A DNA stretch of 46,816 nucleotides from Suilimivivens sp964458255 (GCA_964458255.1 CAYWHY010000009.1:1-46816); one strand, 5' to 3'; positions 33,731 through 42,927 are shown, counted from the first letter of the stretch. Notes: a model not told the origin generated them from the sequence alone. Program-made: numbers and translations.

Positions 33731-34783
33731 TTAGATAAATATCTCCATAAATATTTTAGTTACCACAAAGCCTACAAGTCCGCACCCGGGAAATGTAAGT
33801 ACCCATGTCAATACCATCTCTTTCACGACACCGAAATTAATGGCTGATATTCTCTTAACTGCCCCTACACCCATAATAGATGTGGTTTTGGCATGTGTCG
33901 TTGATACGGGAAGACTGAAAACCGAACAGAATAACAGGGAAAGAGCAGCTGCAATATCTGCTGAAAATCCCTGATATTTTTCAAGCTTTACCATATCCAT
34001 TCCAACGGACTTAATAATCTTCTTACCCCCCATTGCCGTACCTGCCGCCATTACTACAGAACAGACTATCATCAGCCATATGGGAATACTAATGTCCGCA
34101 GGCAAAGTCTGCCCTTTTGACATATACACGCAAAGCAAAATCACTCCCATGAATTTCTGGCCATCCTGTGCACCATGCATAAATGCCATTGAAGCAGCAC
34201 CGACAATCTGTGCTCCCCGGAAAAATGGCTCTGTTTTCGGCCGGTTTGCTTTATAGAAAAGTACGGTTACAAATTTGCACACAAGCCATCCCAGACCAAA
34301 ACCCAGAATTACGGAAATTCCGATACCATAAACCACTTTTATCCATTCAGCACCGTTTACACCTTCCAAACTGTTATGAAGTGCAATGGCACTGCCTGAA
34401 AGTCCTGCAATCAGTGCATGACTTTCACTTGTCGGAATCCCAAATACCCATGCAAGTGTAGCCCACAACACAATCGCCAATAATGCAGCGCTCAAGGCAA
34501 TAACTGCCTTACCGGGATCTGCCCCGAAATCTACCATTTTTGTAATTGTTTCTGCAACTGTCGCATTGATAAGAGTCATCACAAAAACACCCAAAAAATT
34601 AAACAGCGCAGCCATTAGTATGGCCGCTCTCGGCGACATACACCTTGTTACCACACAGGTAGCAATCGCATTAGGTGCATCTGTCCAACCGTTTACCAAA
34701 ATAACACCAAGAGTTAAGGTTACAGCAACAAACAACAGCGGATTTGCCGTCATCTGATGCCAAAAATCTACTATCGAATTCAT
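33731..34783 (-). CDS. pit: PiT-family inorganic phosphate transporter
   Basis: Polytopic membrane protein of 350 residues that moves phosphate with protons or sodium. The N-terminal signature VNGWTDAPNAIAT and its C-terminal mirror SLPVSTTHAKTTSIMGVGAVKR mark the two PiT domains, and GIPTSESHALIAGLSG is the conserved loop. Size and topology are normal for bacterial PiT proteins. It has a consensus promoter at 34820-34848 and forms a two-gene operon with the DUF47 gene downstream. Confidence 0.95.
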   Translation of the reverse strand: MNSIVDFWHQMTANPLLFVAVTLTLGVILVNGWTDAPNAIATCVVTRCMSPRAAILMAALFNFLGVFVMTLINATVAETITKMVDFGADPGKAVIALSAALLAIVLWATLAWVFGIPTSESHALIAGLSGSAIALHNSLEGVNGAEWIKVVYGIGISVILGFGLGWLVCKFVTVLFYKANRPKTEPFFRGAQIVGAASMAFMHGAQDGQKFMGVILLCVYMSKGQTLPADISIPIWLMIVCSVVMAAGTAMGGKKIIKSVGMDMVKLEKYQGFSADIAAALSLLFCSVFSLPVSTTHAKTTSIMGVGAVKRISAINFGVVKEMVLTWVLTFPGCGLVGFVVTKIFMEIFI

Positions 34784-34819
34784 AAAATACCGTTCCTTTT
34801 TCTGTTAGTACACGGCAAC

Positions 34820-34848
34820 ATTTTAAAGATTCCCATTTGCCATGTCAA
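34820..34848 (-). promoter_or_regulatory. promoter of the phosphate transporter operon
   Basis: On the minus strand, a perfect TTGACA (34843-34848), a 17-bp spacer and TAAAAT (34820-34825), about 37 bases before the start. No Pho-box-like direct repeat is obvious. Confidence 0.8.
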
Positions 34849-34945
34849 GCATCAAACATAAAACTATACATCATTTTTACACGATTCACAGACTCTTATT
34901 CTGCCAATGGAACAATGTACCTTTTTACAGCACAATAAATTTAAA

Positions 34946-34985
34946 AAACGAAGGAGAGACATAATAGTATGTTTCTCCTTCGTTT
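34946..34985 (-). terminator. terminator of the BI-1-like gene
   Basis: Long hairpin of AAACGAAGGAGAGACAT (34946-34962) with ATGTTTCTCCTTCGTTT (34969-34985), 17 positions with one mismatch, and a 6-base loop. It is followed by TTTTTT on the minus strand, about 23 bases past the BI-1-like stop codon. Confidence 0.92.
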
Positions 34986-35008
34986 CTGTATTCAACCGTT
35001 AAAGATGC

Positions 35009-35743
35009 TTATTTTCTTTTGCCAAAAAGTCTTAATAATTTCAAAAACAGATTAATGAAGTCTAAGTATAATTCAAAACCGCCATACAAAGCAAGCGATA
35101 ATACTGTTTCATCCGTTGCACAGGCAACACGCGCTTTCATTTTCTGTGTATCGTAAGCAGTCAATCCTACAAAAACCAAAACACCGATGCAGCATATAAC
35201 CGTATCTACGATCGCACTCTTTAAGATAAGCATATTTACAAGAGCAGAAATAATAATTCCGATTAAGCCCATGAAACATAGATTTCCCATACCGGATAAA
35301 TCTTTCCCGGTTACCAAGCCGTAAACAGCCATAATACCGAAAAGAGCAGCTGTTATAAAGAAAATCGATGCAACAGATGAAGCTGTATAGGCCAAGAAAA
35401 TTACCGACATGGTAACACCATTCAAATATGAATATGCCACATACAAAACGCCTGCCAGAATCGGCTTATTCTTACTGATAGCGACATTAGATACCAACAC
35501 AATAACAATTTCCGCTATTGCCACTAAGTAAAAGGTGTTATCCAATAACATGTAATAGGCTCTTTCCGGAGTCATGGTAAGTGCCGTAACTGCCGTAATC
35601 AATAATGCACAAAGCATAAAAATAAAAGATTTTGCAATTACCTCTTCCGCAAATAAAGACTGTACATGCTCTACCTTGGTAACAACGGGGTTTTCTGCTT
35701 CAAAATCTGAATTGAAGTCAGAATATTCATAGTCATTCATCAT
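35009..35743 (-). CDS. Bax inhibitor-1/YccA-family membrane protein
   Basis: Membrane protein of 244 residues with about seven helices, matching the BI-1 (TMBIM) family, whose bacterial members include YetJ-type pH-sensitive calcium leak channels. Typical features are the GVTMSVIFLAYTASSVASIFFITAALFGIMAVYG stretch and the late acidic residue in FVGLTAYDTQKMK. The C-terminal segment LYLDFINLFLKLLRLFGKRK is family-like. An N-terminal cytosolic tail of about 30 residues is rich in acidic residues. Transcribed alone, between a TTGACA promoter and a strong terminator. The exact role in bacteria is not settled. Confidence 0.93.
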   Translation of the reverse strand: MMNDYEYSDFNSDFEAENPVVTKVEHVQSLFAEEVIAKSFIFMLCALLITAVTALTMTPERAYYMLLDNTFYLVAIAEIVIVLVSNVAISKNKPILAGVLYVAYSYLNGVTMSVIFLAYTASSVASIFFITAALFGIMAVYGLVTGKDLSGMGNLCFMGLIGIIISALVNMLILKSAIVDTVICCIGVLVFVGLTAYDTQKMKARVACATDETVLSLALYGGFELYLDFINLFLKLLRLFGKRK

Positions 35744-35791
35744 AACGCTTCTCCTTATTTTTTATATTATTATAATACTAACTTGCTTAAC

Positions 35792-35820
35792 AGTTTAATT
35801 GCAGAGCATATTTCTGTCAA
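35792..35820 (-). promoter_or_regulatory. promoter of the BI-1-like gene
   Basis: TTGACA (35815-35820) on the minus strand, a 17-bp spacer and TAAACT (35792-35797). A separate TATAAT closer to the gene lacks a good -35 box. Confidence 0.6.
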
Positions 35821-35839
35821 GCCAAAAACGTTCTGCTTT

Positions 35840-36748
35840 TTACATCTTTTGTTTTTTTACGGCAGGCTTCGGTGTCCTGTCTGCATAATAAAGCCCCCAG
35901 TTACGTTCACAACTGTCTTCCGCTTCGCCCTTCCAGGGCTCGTCAAATGCCTCAAATAAAAAACCGATTACTTTATCCTCTTCAAACCACTCTGTTACTT
36001 CCTTAATGTATTTTTTCTGGTTTTCTTCACCGGCATTGTCCTTTTTAAGGTCATCTCTTGCTTTGGTAGACCAGCCAACTTCCGTAAATATAACCTGTTT
36101 ATCAGGGAACATTTCACAGATTTCCTTATACTGCTTTTTGTTTATCTCCACAGCACCGTCTACTTTATCACCACAATGTAAGGGATAACTGTGCACACTG
36201 ATAAAGTCCAGTACTTCTGAAAGCTCATGCAAAAACTGCCATTCGGGATACCCTTCACAAAAGGTAACCGGCTTATCCAGTACCTCTTTGAATCTTTTTG
36301 CATGCGCAATCAGTCTCTTTTCAGGCACAATACGTGCCCCCCAGCACGGCGTATTTTCATTTCCCACAGCTACCGCAAAAATTTCATCCGGGAATTCCTT
36401 TGCCATTGCAATGAGTTTTTCAACTTCGGCGTCGTTCCTCTTTGCATTTGCCAAAAGCTCTTCTTCCGTTTTCTCCTGTTTATCCCACGGGCACCCGGGA
36501 TTATTCACTTCAGAATAATTATCCACACCTACCATACATTGAAGCGGCAGTTTTTCCTCATGGATAATCTCAAGAACCCTTCTTGCATGCTCATTGGGGT
36601 CATACATTCTGATATAGCGGTATCCGTCCGCTATAATGATATCCAAATCTTCTTTTATCTGCTCCTTTGTGGGGATTTCTCCGTCCGGGTGTTGACCGGC
36701 GCGGTAACCCGAATAACAAATTGCTCTTCCGTATTCTAACTTTTCCAT
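35840..36748 (-). CDS. GH17-like beta-1,3-glucanase family protein
   Basis: Single-domain TIM-barrel protein of 302 residues resembling glycoside hydrolase family 17, best known as endo-beta-1,3-glucanases or glucanosyltransferases of plants and fungi. The acid/base E131 lies in VAVGNEN and the nucleophile E223 in VIFTEVGWST. The N-terminal YSGYRAGQHPDGEIPT and IRMYDP also fit the family. There is no signal peptide, so it is predicted to be cytosolic. Together with its position 21 bases behind a two-gene ABC exporter, this is unusual. It could act on a cytosolic or lipid-linked glucan. Family assignment good, substrate unknown. Confidence 0.8.
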   Translation of the reverse strand: MEKLEYGRAICYSGYRAGQHPDGEIPTKEQIKEDLDIIIADGYRYIRMYDPNEHARRVLEIIHEEKLPLQCMVGVDNYSEVNNPGCPWDKQEKTEEELLANAKRNDAEVEKLIAMAKEFPDEIFAVAVGNENTPCWGARIVPEKRLIAHAKRFKEVLDKPVTFCEGYPEWQFLHELSEVLDFISVHSYPLHCGDKVDGAVEINKKQYKEICEMFPDKQVIFTEVGWSTKARDDLKKDNAGEENQKKYIKEVTEWFEEDKVIGFLFEAFDEPWKGEAEDSCERNWGLYYADRTPKPAVKKQKM

Positions 36749-36769
36749 AATATGTTCCTTTCGATTTCA

Positions 36770-38536
36770 TTATACATTCAATGCGTAATAAAGCCCCCGC
36801 TTCTCCATAAGCTCCTTATGTGTACCCTCCTCCGCAATTCCTTTATCTGAAATATAAAGAATTCTGTCGGCATTTCTGATGGTTGAAAGTCTGTGTGCCA
36901 CTATAAATGCGGTCTTGTCTTTGATGATTACATCAAGTGCCTGCTTAATCAGATTTTCTGTTTCTGTATCAATGGAACTTGTAGCTTCATCCAAAATAAT
37001 CACCGCAGGATTTTTAAGAATAATTCTGGCAAAGCTGATTAACTGCTTTTCACCGGAAGATAAGCCCGCACCGCCTTCCTCTAACATGTGTTGATAGCCG
37101 CCCTGTAATCTGTTAATGCATCTGTCGGCATAGATAACCTTAGCCGCCGCAATACATTCTTCATCTGTGGCTTCCGGACGGCCATATCTTATATTTTCCA
37201 TGACAGTACCTTTAAAAATAAACGGATCCTGCATGAGAACACCTACTTCTTTTCGTAGGGAGGCAAGCGTTAAATCCCTTACATCCTTTCCATCAATGGT
37301 AACGGAACCTTCCTGCACATCATAAAATCTCGTAAGCATGTTGATGATTGTCGTTTTGCCGGCACCGGTGGGGCCTACCAAAGCTATTGTCTCGCCTTTT
37401 TTTACATGCAGATTGAAATTTTCCAGGATATTCTGACCTTCCTCATAGGCAAAGGTCACATTGTTAAAGTCAATTCTGCCTTCCACGTTTTCAAGCTTCT
37501 GACTTCCTTCCATATCCTTGATGGAAACAGGATAATCAATGGTATCAAATACACGTTCCAAATTAGAGCTTACCTGTGCAAGGTTCTGTATAATGGAGGC
37601 AATCTGTGCAAGAGGTCCGCTGAACTGTGACATATAAGTGGTAAACGTAGTCATAAGACCCACATTAATCACAGGGTCTCCGTTTAAAAGCATACTTAAT
37701 GCTACACCGTAAAGGCAAATGGTTCCCACATTCCAAAACAGTTCCACGATAGGTGTATTAAGCTCGTTTCTTAAGTAAATTTTCCGCCATTGCTCCAAAC
37801 TGATATCATGGATTTCACGATATATCTTTTCATTCATCTGTGCACGGTTATAATTCTTAACTATTTTTTCGCCCATAATGGACTCTACAAGAAAAGCTGT
37901 TCTGTTGGATGTCTTTGCTATATTTTCAGCAAAAAGTTTTCTGATTGCATATCGCAGGGCAAATACACAAACCATCATCGGAACAACAGTTGCAAATACA
38001 ATAAGAGTCAGCTTGGGGCTTAAGAAAAGCATAAATATCGTAACAATCACTATTTTAATGATGTAAATCACAAACAACATAACAAAATTGGTAAAAAAAT
38101 TAGCAAGTCCGTTTACATAGTCTGTCACACGCACTACGATTTTTCCGTTTGGAATGTTATCAAAATAGTCAAAAGGGAGCTCCTGCAGCTTATAAAAAAC
38201 ATCCTGACGGATTTTGGAAATAATGGTATGTCCCGTCTTCCCCATCAACCTTGTGTACCAGAATGTAATGCTGATTTCAATGACTGCAAGTGCAATCATG
38301 CTAAGCACCATATAGGCAAGCTGTGCATAGTCCTTATTGGGTATTATCCTGTCCGTTATTTCCTTTAAAACAAGCGGCGGTATAATAGACACAACAGAGG
38401 CTGCCAGCATAAGCGCACCAATCAGCAAAAATACCTGCTTAAACGGAAGAATGTATCTTAAGGTTCTCCCTAACTGCTTCATATCTATCTTTTTTTCAAC
38501 CACTTCATCCTGAAAATATGTATTTCTCTTTGCCAT
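36770..38536 (-). CDS. heterodimeric ABC exporter subunit with intact ATPase site
   Basis: Half-transporter of 588 residues with an N-terminal six-helix exporter domain (about 30-330) and a C-terminal ATPase. The nucleotide-binding domain has Walker A GPTGAGKTT, a signature motif variant LSSGEKQL and Walker B VIILDEATS with the catalytic glutamate, followed by the VAHRLST switch histidine. Its start abuts the stop of the upstream ABC gene, indicating a heterodimer. It belongs to the multidrug/lipid type; the substrate is unknown. The GH17-like gene is 21 bases downstream. Confidence 0.94.
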   Translation of the reverse strand: MAKRNTYFQDEVVEKKIDMKQLGRTLRYILPFKQVFLLIGALMLAASVVSIIPPLVLKEITDRIIPNKDYAQLAYMVLSMIALAVIEISITFWYTRLMGKTGHTIISKIRQDVFYKLQELPFDYFDNIPNGKIVVRVTDYVNGLANFFTNFVMLFVIYIIKIVIVTIFMLFLSPKLTLIVFATVVPMMVCVFALRYAIRKLFAENIAKTSNRTAFLVESIMGEKIVKNYNRAQMNEKIYREIHDISLEQWRKIYLRNELNTPIVELFWNVGTICLYGVALSMLLNGDPVINVGLMTTFTTYMSQFSGPLAQIASIIQNLAQVSSNLERVFDTIDYPVSIKDMEGSQKLENVEGRIDFNNVTFAYEEGQNILENFNLHVKKGETIALVGPTGAGKTTIINMLTRFYDVQEGSVTIDGKDVRDLTLASLRKEVGVLMQDPFIFKGTVMENIRYGRPEATDEECIAAAKVIYADRCINRLQGGYQHMLEEGGAGLSSGEKQLISFARIILKNPAVIILDEATSSIDTETENLIKQALDVIIKDKTAFIVAHRLSTIRNADRILYISDKGIAEEGTHKELMEKRGLYYALNV

Positions 38537-40363
38537 TTACATCACCCCGCTTTCTGCAAGCGCATCAAAATCTACCGTTTTCTGTCTTTCGGCTTCCTGA
38601 ATATTGTAAACTTCCGCAAAGTCACCGTTTAAGTCCATAAGCTCTTTAAATGTTCCTCTTTCGGTAATGACACCGTCTCTCATGTAGAGAATTTCATCAC
38701 AATCTACTACGGAGGACAGCCTATGTGCTGTAATAATAACAGTTTTTTGTGCATATTGAGTTCTCACTGTCTCAAGCAGCTTCCGTTCTGTATTTACGTC
38801 AAGTGCACTGGTTGAGTCATCAAAAACAAGTACCGGCGCATTTTTAAGAAGTGCCCTGGCTATGGACACTCTCTGCTTCTGGCCACCCGAAATACCAAGT
38901 CCTCTTTCACCGACTACTGTTTTATACCCGTCACCAAGCTCCTTGATAAAATTGTGAGCCTGTGCATTGATTGCAGCATTGACCACATACTCCTCGTCAA
39001 TTTCCGGACTTCCGTAGGCAATATTGGAGTCAATGGTATTGGAAAAAAGGAATACGTCCTGAAATACATAAGAATAAATATCTCTTAAGTTCTTAAGGCT
39101 GTAATCCTTAATGTCGTTTCCGTCAATCGTAATGGACCCTTCACTCAAATCATGAATACGCACAAGACTCTTAAGCAGTACACTCTTTCCGCTTCCCGTC
39201 CCACCTACGATACCTAACTTTTTGCCGTACGGTATGTCTATGGAAATATTGTCAAGCACCTTGCTGCCTTCTATAACAACAGATGCATTTTGGATTTTGA
39301 TATCCGGCTTTTGGGATGCCAGATTACTGTCTTCCCTGTCGGGAATTTTTGACTCATGCTCTACAAACAGTTTCATTTTCTGTCCCGCTACTATCTGCTG
39401 CTGCATCTGGAATAAGGTGTTGTTTATCTGTGTAATATGGTCCATGATTTTCATAACATAGGCTGAGCATGTTGCTATGTAACCAACCAGCATACTTCCC
39501 TGCATAACAAGAACTGCACCGATGGCAATGGTTCCTATGTAAGCAGCCTGCTTAATGAAGTTAAATATAACCTCAAATTTTGATGAAAGCCAGACCTGGT
39601 TAATATGTGTGTCTTTTACCTCATCATTGGTAGCATTAAACTTTTCTTTTTCCAGTTCTTCATTTGTAAAAGATCTTACGATTCTCACTGCTTCAATATT
39701 TTCCTGAACCGTCAGGTTCATCTGACTGTCGCTCTGACGGATTTTCCTGAAGTTCTCCATCGCTTTTTTTCTGAAATTAATCAGTGTAACTACCAAAAAC
39801 GGCATCAGCAAAATCGGAATCAAAATAAACCTTATATTAATCGTTGACAAAAGATATGTTGTCAATACCAGGACAAAAACACTGTCACAAATATTGGGAA
39901 TCATCCGGCAGAACATTTCTTTATACATGTTGGTATCGCTGTTGATTGTCTGCAAAAGCTCACCTGTGTTATATTCGGAAATTGTCTGACTGTCCAGTTC
40001 CATAAGCTTATGGAATGTAACCATTCGAAGGTCTGTTTCCAGATTTAATCCCAAGTGCTGGTTTACGGTATTTTTAATATAGATAAGCACGATTCTCACA
40101 AGCACAAGGATAAGATACACCATCGCCACGTTAAAAAACAATTCAAATGTCTGCTCTTCACCGTAAGCACCTGTCAGCAAAAAGGAAAAAACACCGCCGC
40201 CTTCCGTAGCAGCTTCTCCTTTAATGATGTAATTAAGAAAAACACCTGCAATCATCGGAATCATCAAATCTGCCAGGATGGCAATAAAGCTGATTATCGT
40301 AGTGACAATTGCCATGGGGACATTTCTTTTCCAATATTTCATGCCAAATTTTAACGTTTCCAT
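38537..40363 (-). CDS. heterodimeric ABC exporter subunit with altered Walker B
   Basis: Half-transporter of 608 residues: six-helix exporter domain, then an ATPase with Walker A GGTGSGKSV, a canonical signature (LGISGGQKQRVSIARA) and Walker B LVFDDSTSALD, where aspartate replaces the catalytic glutamate. This is the degenerate partner seen in asymmetric exporters such as TM287/288 or BmrC/D. Its composite site with the other subunit should bind ATP but hydrolyse it poorly. It is directly followed by its partner gene. Upstream, 62 bases away, is the aldo/keto reductase gene on the same strand. Confidence 0.94.
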   Translation of the reverse strand: METLKFGMKYWKRNVPMAIVTTIISFIAILADLMIPMIAGVFLNYIIKGEAATEGGGVFSFLLTGAYGEEQTFELFFNVAMVYLILVLVRIVLIYIKNTVNQHLGLNLETDLRMVTFHKLMELDSQTISEYNTGELLQTINSDTNMYKEMFCRMIPNICDSVFVLVLTTYLLSTINIRFILIPILLMPFLVVTLINFRKKAMENFRKIRQSDSQMNLTVQENIEAVRIVRSFTNEELEKEKFNATNDEVKDTHINQVWLSSKFEVIFNFIKQAAYIGTIAIGAVLVMQGSMLVGYIATCSAYVMKIMDHITQINNTLFQMQQQIVAGQKMKLFVEHESKIPDREDSNLASQKPDIKIQNASVVIEGSKVLDNISIDIPYGKKLGIVGGTGSGKSVLLKSLVRIHDLSEGSITIDGNDIKDYSLKNLRDIYSYVFQDVFLFSNTIDSNIAYGSPEIDEEYVVNAAINAQAHNFIKELGDGYKTVVGERGLGISGGQKQRVSIARALLKNAPVLVFDDSTSALDVNTERKLLETVRTQYAQKTVIITAHRLSSVVDCDEILYMRDGVITERGTFKELMDLNGDFAEVYNIQEAERQKTVDFDALAESGVM

Positions 40364-40425
40364 TTATCTTAATCCTCCGCTTTCAGAACTGAATCTGCCT
40401 GATATTCCAAAATTTTCCGTAAAAC

Positions 40426-41561
40426 TTATATAGATACATCCCATATATCTTTATAATCATCATCTGTAAACGGCACATCCAAAGCACCGCAAACATCCGC
40501 AACATGAGCCGGCGAAGAAGTTCCGTACAAGGGCACACAGCTAAAGGGCTGATGATAAAAGTAGCCCGTCACTGCCTGAGTAACACTGCAGTTGTATTTC
40601 TCTGTCAGCGCTTTAATTTTTTCTACAACCTTCAGATTTTTCTCCGTGAAATAGTCGCTGCCGGACACACATTCTGCTCCTTCTGCCAGATATCGCTGGA
40701 AAAATCCGTTACAGTTACTGGAAAAAGGCATCTCTAAAACTTCCGGATGTTCTACATGGAACTGATAAGCATCACCACTGGTACAACGAAGAGTCGCATC
40801 TCCTANNNNNNNNNNNNNNNNNNNNNNNNNNNNNNNNNNNNNNNNNNNNNNNNNNNNNNNNNNNNNNNNNNNNNNNNNNNNNNNNNNNNNNNNNNNNNNN
40901 NNNNNTCTACATGGAACTGATAAGCATCACCACTGGTACAACGAAGAGTCGCATCTCCTATCTCCTTCATATATTTCATGCCGATATTAAAAAGACTCTG
41001 ATCCGCAACAAACCCGCGGTACCCTTTTTCTTTACAGTATTCGTAAGCTGTCTGCATACGGTCCGCATCCCAGTTTGAGCAGGCATAATAGCGGATTTTC
41101 CCTTCTTTGACAAACTGCTCCATGGTTTCAATTTCATATTCCACAGGCAAATCCCTGTCATCCCGATGATAGAAGTAAATATCAATATAGTCGGTACGAA
41201 GCTTTTTAAGGGAACCATTTACATCCTCTATCATATCTTCCCGTTTCAGTCTGCGCTTTCTGAAAAGAGGGGAATTTTTGTCAACTTCGTGATGACCACC
41301 CTTGGTCATGAGTACGATTTCATGTCTCTTTCCGGTTCTTACAAGCCAGTCACCGATGGCACGTTCTGAACGATATTTCTCACCCGGTACCCAGTTGGAA
41401 TAGACATGTGCGGTATCAATCAGATTTCCGCCCAAGTCCATATACGTGGCAAACAGACGGTCCGTTTCTGCACCATCATAATGAAGCCCGGCACTTGCGG
41501 CACCTAAACCAATAGGGTATACAGACAAATCAGTATTTGGGATTAAGATTCTTTTTTCCAT
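40426..41561 (-). CDS. aldo/keto reductase, split only by an artificial assembly gap
   Basis: NADPH-dependent oxidoreductase of the aldo/keto reductase fold. The catalytic tetrad is visible: D49 and Y54 in NLIDTAHVYSNW, K87 in VLMTKGGH, H132 in YFYHRDD. The record shows an N-terminal part up to FHV and a separate C-terminal part from MPFSSN, with 100 Ns between. A 55-base sequence is identical on both sides of the Ns. Merging the copies removes 155 bases and joins FHV to EHPEVLEMPFSS in frame, giving an intact protein of 326 residues, normal for the family. AGGAGG lies 8 bases before the ATG. Substrate unknown; it could be a sugar or dehydrogenase-like activity. Confidence 0.9.
40751..40805. 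repeat. left copy of the 55-base duplicated gap flank
   Basis: Bases 40751-40805 are identical, with no mismatch, to 40906-40960 on the other side of the N run. They are read here as overlapping contig ends that were not merged, not as a biological repeat. Confidence 0.93.
40806..40905. other. run of 100 Ns: artificial scaffold gap
   Basis: Exactly 100 Ns, the conventional size of an unknown gap. Both flanks carry the same 55 bases, and collapsing them restores the reading frame of the aldo/keto reductase gene, so no sequence is likely to be missing. Confidence 0.95.
40906..40960. repeat. right copy of the 55-base duplicated gap flank
   Basis: Exact copy of 40751-40805. Only one of the two copies should exist in the genome. 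Confidence 0.93.
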
Positions 41562-41573
41562 GATGGTGTCCTC

Positions 41574-41853
41574 CTATTCATCCTCTCTGTAAAGACCACT
41601 GTCATACTTCGGAAAAAGTCCCTGGTTTGTTGTCCTTGCCAAACTGCGCGTTATGCGAGTCAGATACCTGCACTATTTTAAAACCGTCGAATGACGCCGG
41701 CAATTCATTGTAAGAAAGCTTTACAGAGGTTACTCCAATCATCACATTTGTGTAAATCAGCCAGATGAGAAAAAGTAAGAGAATAACTGCCGGAATAAAA
41801 TTTCGTCTTTTTATCACTTTACAGCTTTTTCTTAGCTTCACAATATTCTTCAT
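41574..41853 (-). pseudogene. stitched remnant of a membrane-anchored metallophosphoesterase
   Basis: The first 83 codons encode a basic start, a transmembrane helix (about 17-38) and the beginning of a calcineurin-like phosphoesterase domain, FDGFKIVQVSDSHNAQFG, including the first metal-binding Asp-x-His. The frame then closes early. In the next frame the DNA reads NQGLFPKYDSGLYREDE and stops at 41574-41576. That segment matches the late part of such enzymes (normally about 280 residues, with GLFPxYDxGLY near the end). So roughly 150 residues are missing inside, with a frame change, and the C-terminal end is also gone. The stop overlaps the ribosome binding site of the aldo/keto reductase gene. 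Its 5' end overlaps the Rpn-type gene by 35 bases. Confidence 0.8.
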
Positions 41854-42709
41854 AAGTTGTCCCTATCATCTCACAGGCCTTTTCTAAATTTATATTCAAA
41901 TTTTTCATAATGGCATCTACACTTTTTATTAATCGCAAAGCATCACCGGATTTTTCTCCCTGCTCATAGCCATTCTCATATAAACTTTTTCTTACATATT
42001 CCTCATTGTACTCATAAATCGACATGGCTATCACCTCCGATTTTTGTTCTATCAGAAACTCTTTTAATATGTCCTTGTTTATACAGTCGTCCACGGCCTT
42101 TTCCACTGCAGCATTAAGCTCCATAGTTTCAAGATTATCTCTTACTTCTTCCACGAAGACAGCATATTCATACAGCGGTCTGCACTTCTCCATCAGCTCT
42201 TTGTTGTGCCCGTAATTAATATTAATAACCCTTACCGTCAGTTCCATACACCCATCACTTTCATCCTCAAAAGACTCTGAAAGTTTCTGAACAAGTTCCT
42301 CTTCCTTACAATTTTTCTCATTATAAAACACTATATAATGCGGTGTGGGAAGCAGAATTCTCTTGCTGACACAAAGGTCTGCGTTCTTTGTAATTTTTTT
42401 ATAAAGATCCGCAAAATAGAAAAAACCTCGTAGCGGCATATTCGGACAATATGTGGATTGATGTTCGTAGAGACACATATTACAATCAACAATAAAAGAA
42501 ATATCATTTTTCATCTTCATGAAAATAGCATTTTCCAATGTGTTGATGATTAAATCATCTTCATTTTGGTAATGGGTATTATTCAGAGCATTATAAAGCT
42601 CTAAAAGTCGTTTTTTGTCCCTAAACAACATTCGAAACACCCGGTCTTTATATGTATAATACACCGGTGTGTCCTCCGCCACTTCATACAATTGCAATTC
42701 TTCTTTCAT
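41819..42709 (-). CDS. Rpn/PD-(D/E)XK nuclease-family transposase-like protein
   Basis: Protein of 296 residues resembling the Rpn (YhgA-like) family of PD-(D/E)XK nucleases, reported to promote RecA-independent recombination. It is not linked to terminal repeats. The N-terminal part has YKDRVFRMLFRDKKRLLELYNALN and the core has FIVDCNMCLYEHQS, which carries the nuclease Asp and Glu-x-Gln positions. The C-terminal coiled region with NGYEQGEKSG is typical. I start at the ATG at 42709, with GGAG 7 bases upstream; the frame is open further. The stop lies inside the start of the metallophosphoesterase remnant. Such genes often occur in several copies per Lachnospiraceae genome. Confidence 0.85.
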   Translation of the reverse strand: MKEELQLYEVAEDTPVYYTYKDRVFRMLFRDKKRLLELYNALNNTHYQNEDDLIINTLENAIFMKMKNDISFIVDCNMCLYEHQSTYCPNMPLRGFFYFADLYKKITKNADLCVSKRILLPTPHYIVFYNEKNCKEEELVQKLSESFEDESDGCMELTVRVININYGHNKELMEKCRPLYEYAVFVEEVRDNLETMELNAAVEKAVDDCINKDILKEFLIEQKSEVIAMSIYEYNEEYVRKSLYENGYEQGEKSGDALRLIKSVDAIMKNLNINLEKACEMIGTTYEEYCEAKKKL

Positions 42710-42749
42710 ACATTTCTCCTTTCTAATTGAACGGCAGGAATGGAAAACC

Positions 42750-42812
42750 ACCTTTCGAAAGGTCTGTTTTTATCCCTGCTTAAAATTATAAGTTATTGGG
42801 TTTTAAGCAAGG
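42750..42812 (-). other. structured leader before the Rpn-type gene
   Basis: A perfect 14-base palindrome ACCTTTCGAAAGGT (42750-42763) and a 12-bp stem with one G-U pair (CCCTGCTTAAAA 42774-42785 with TTTTAAGCAAGG 42801-42812) lie in the 238-base spacer between the Rpn-type gene and the ABC-2 permease. There is no open frame of note. The spacer otherwise holds only the promoter listed separately. Confidence 0.4.
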
Positions 42813-42898
42813 ATTCTAAAACAGATAAGTACTTTACGCACTTTAAGAAAATAGACTATATGAACGAATTTCCGCTAGAATTTCTTTGCTTTGAAATA

Positions 42899-42927
42899 AG
42901 AATAGCAAATAATTCTTTACAAGTCAA
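42899..42927 (-). promoter_or_regulatory. promoter of the Rpn-type gene
   Basis: TTGACT (42922-42927) on the minus strand, a 17-bp spacer and TATTCT (42899-42904). This implies a leader of about 180 bases that includes the palindrome and hairpin. Confidence 0.6.

Noticed and set aside
40426..40731. A separate 101-residue gene for the C-terminal part of the aldo/keto reductase
   Set aside because: It is the end of the same gene; collapsing the 55-base duplicated gap flanks joins both parts in frame.
41819..42709. An insertion sequence around the Rpn-type gene
   Set aside because: No terminal inverted repeats or target-site duplications were seen; Rpn-type genes are usually free-standing.
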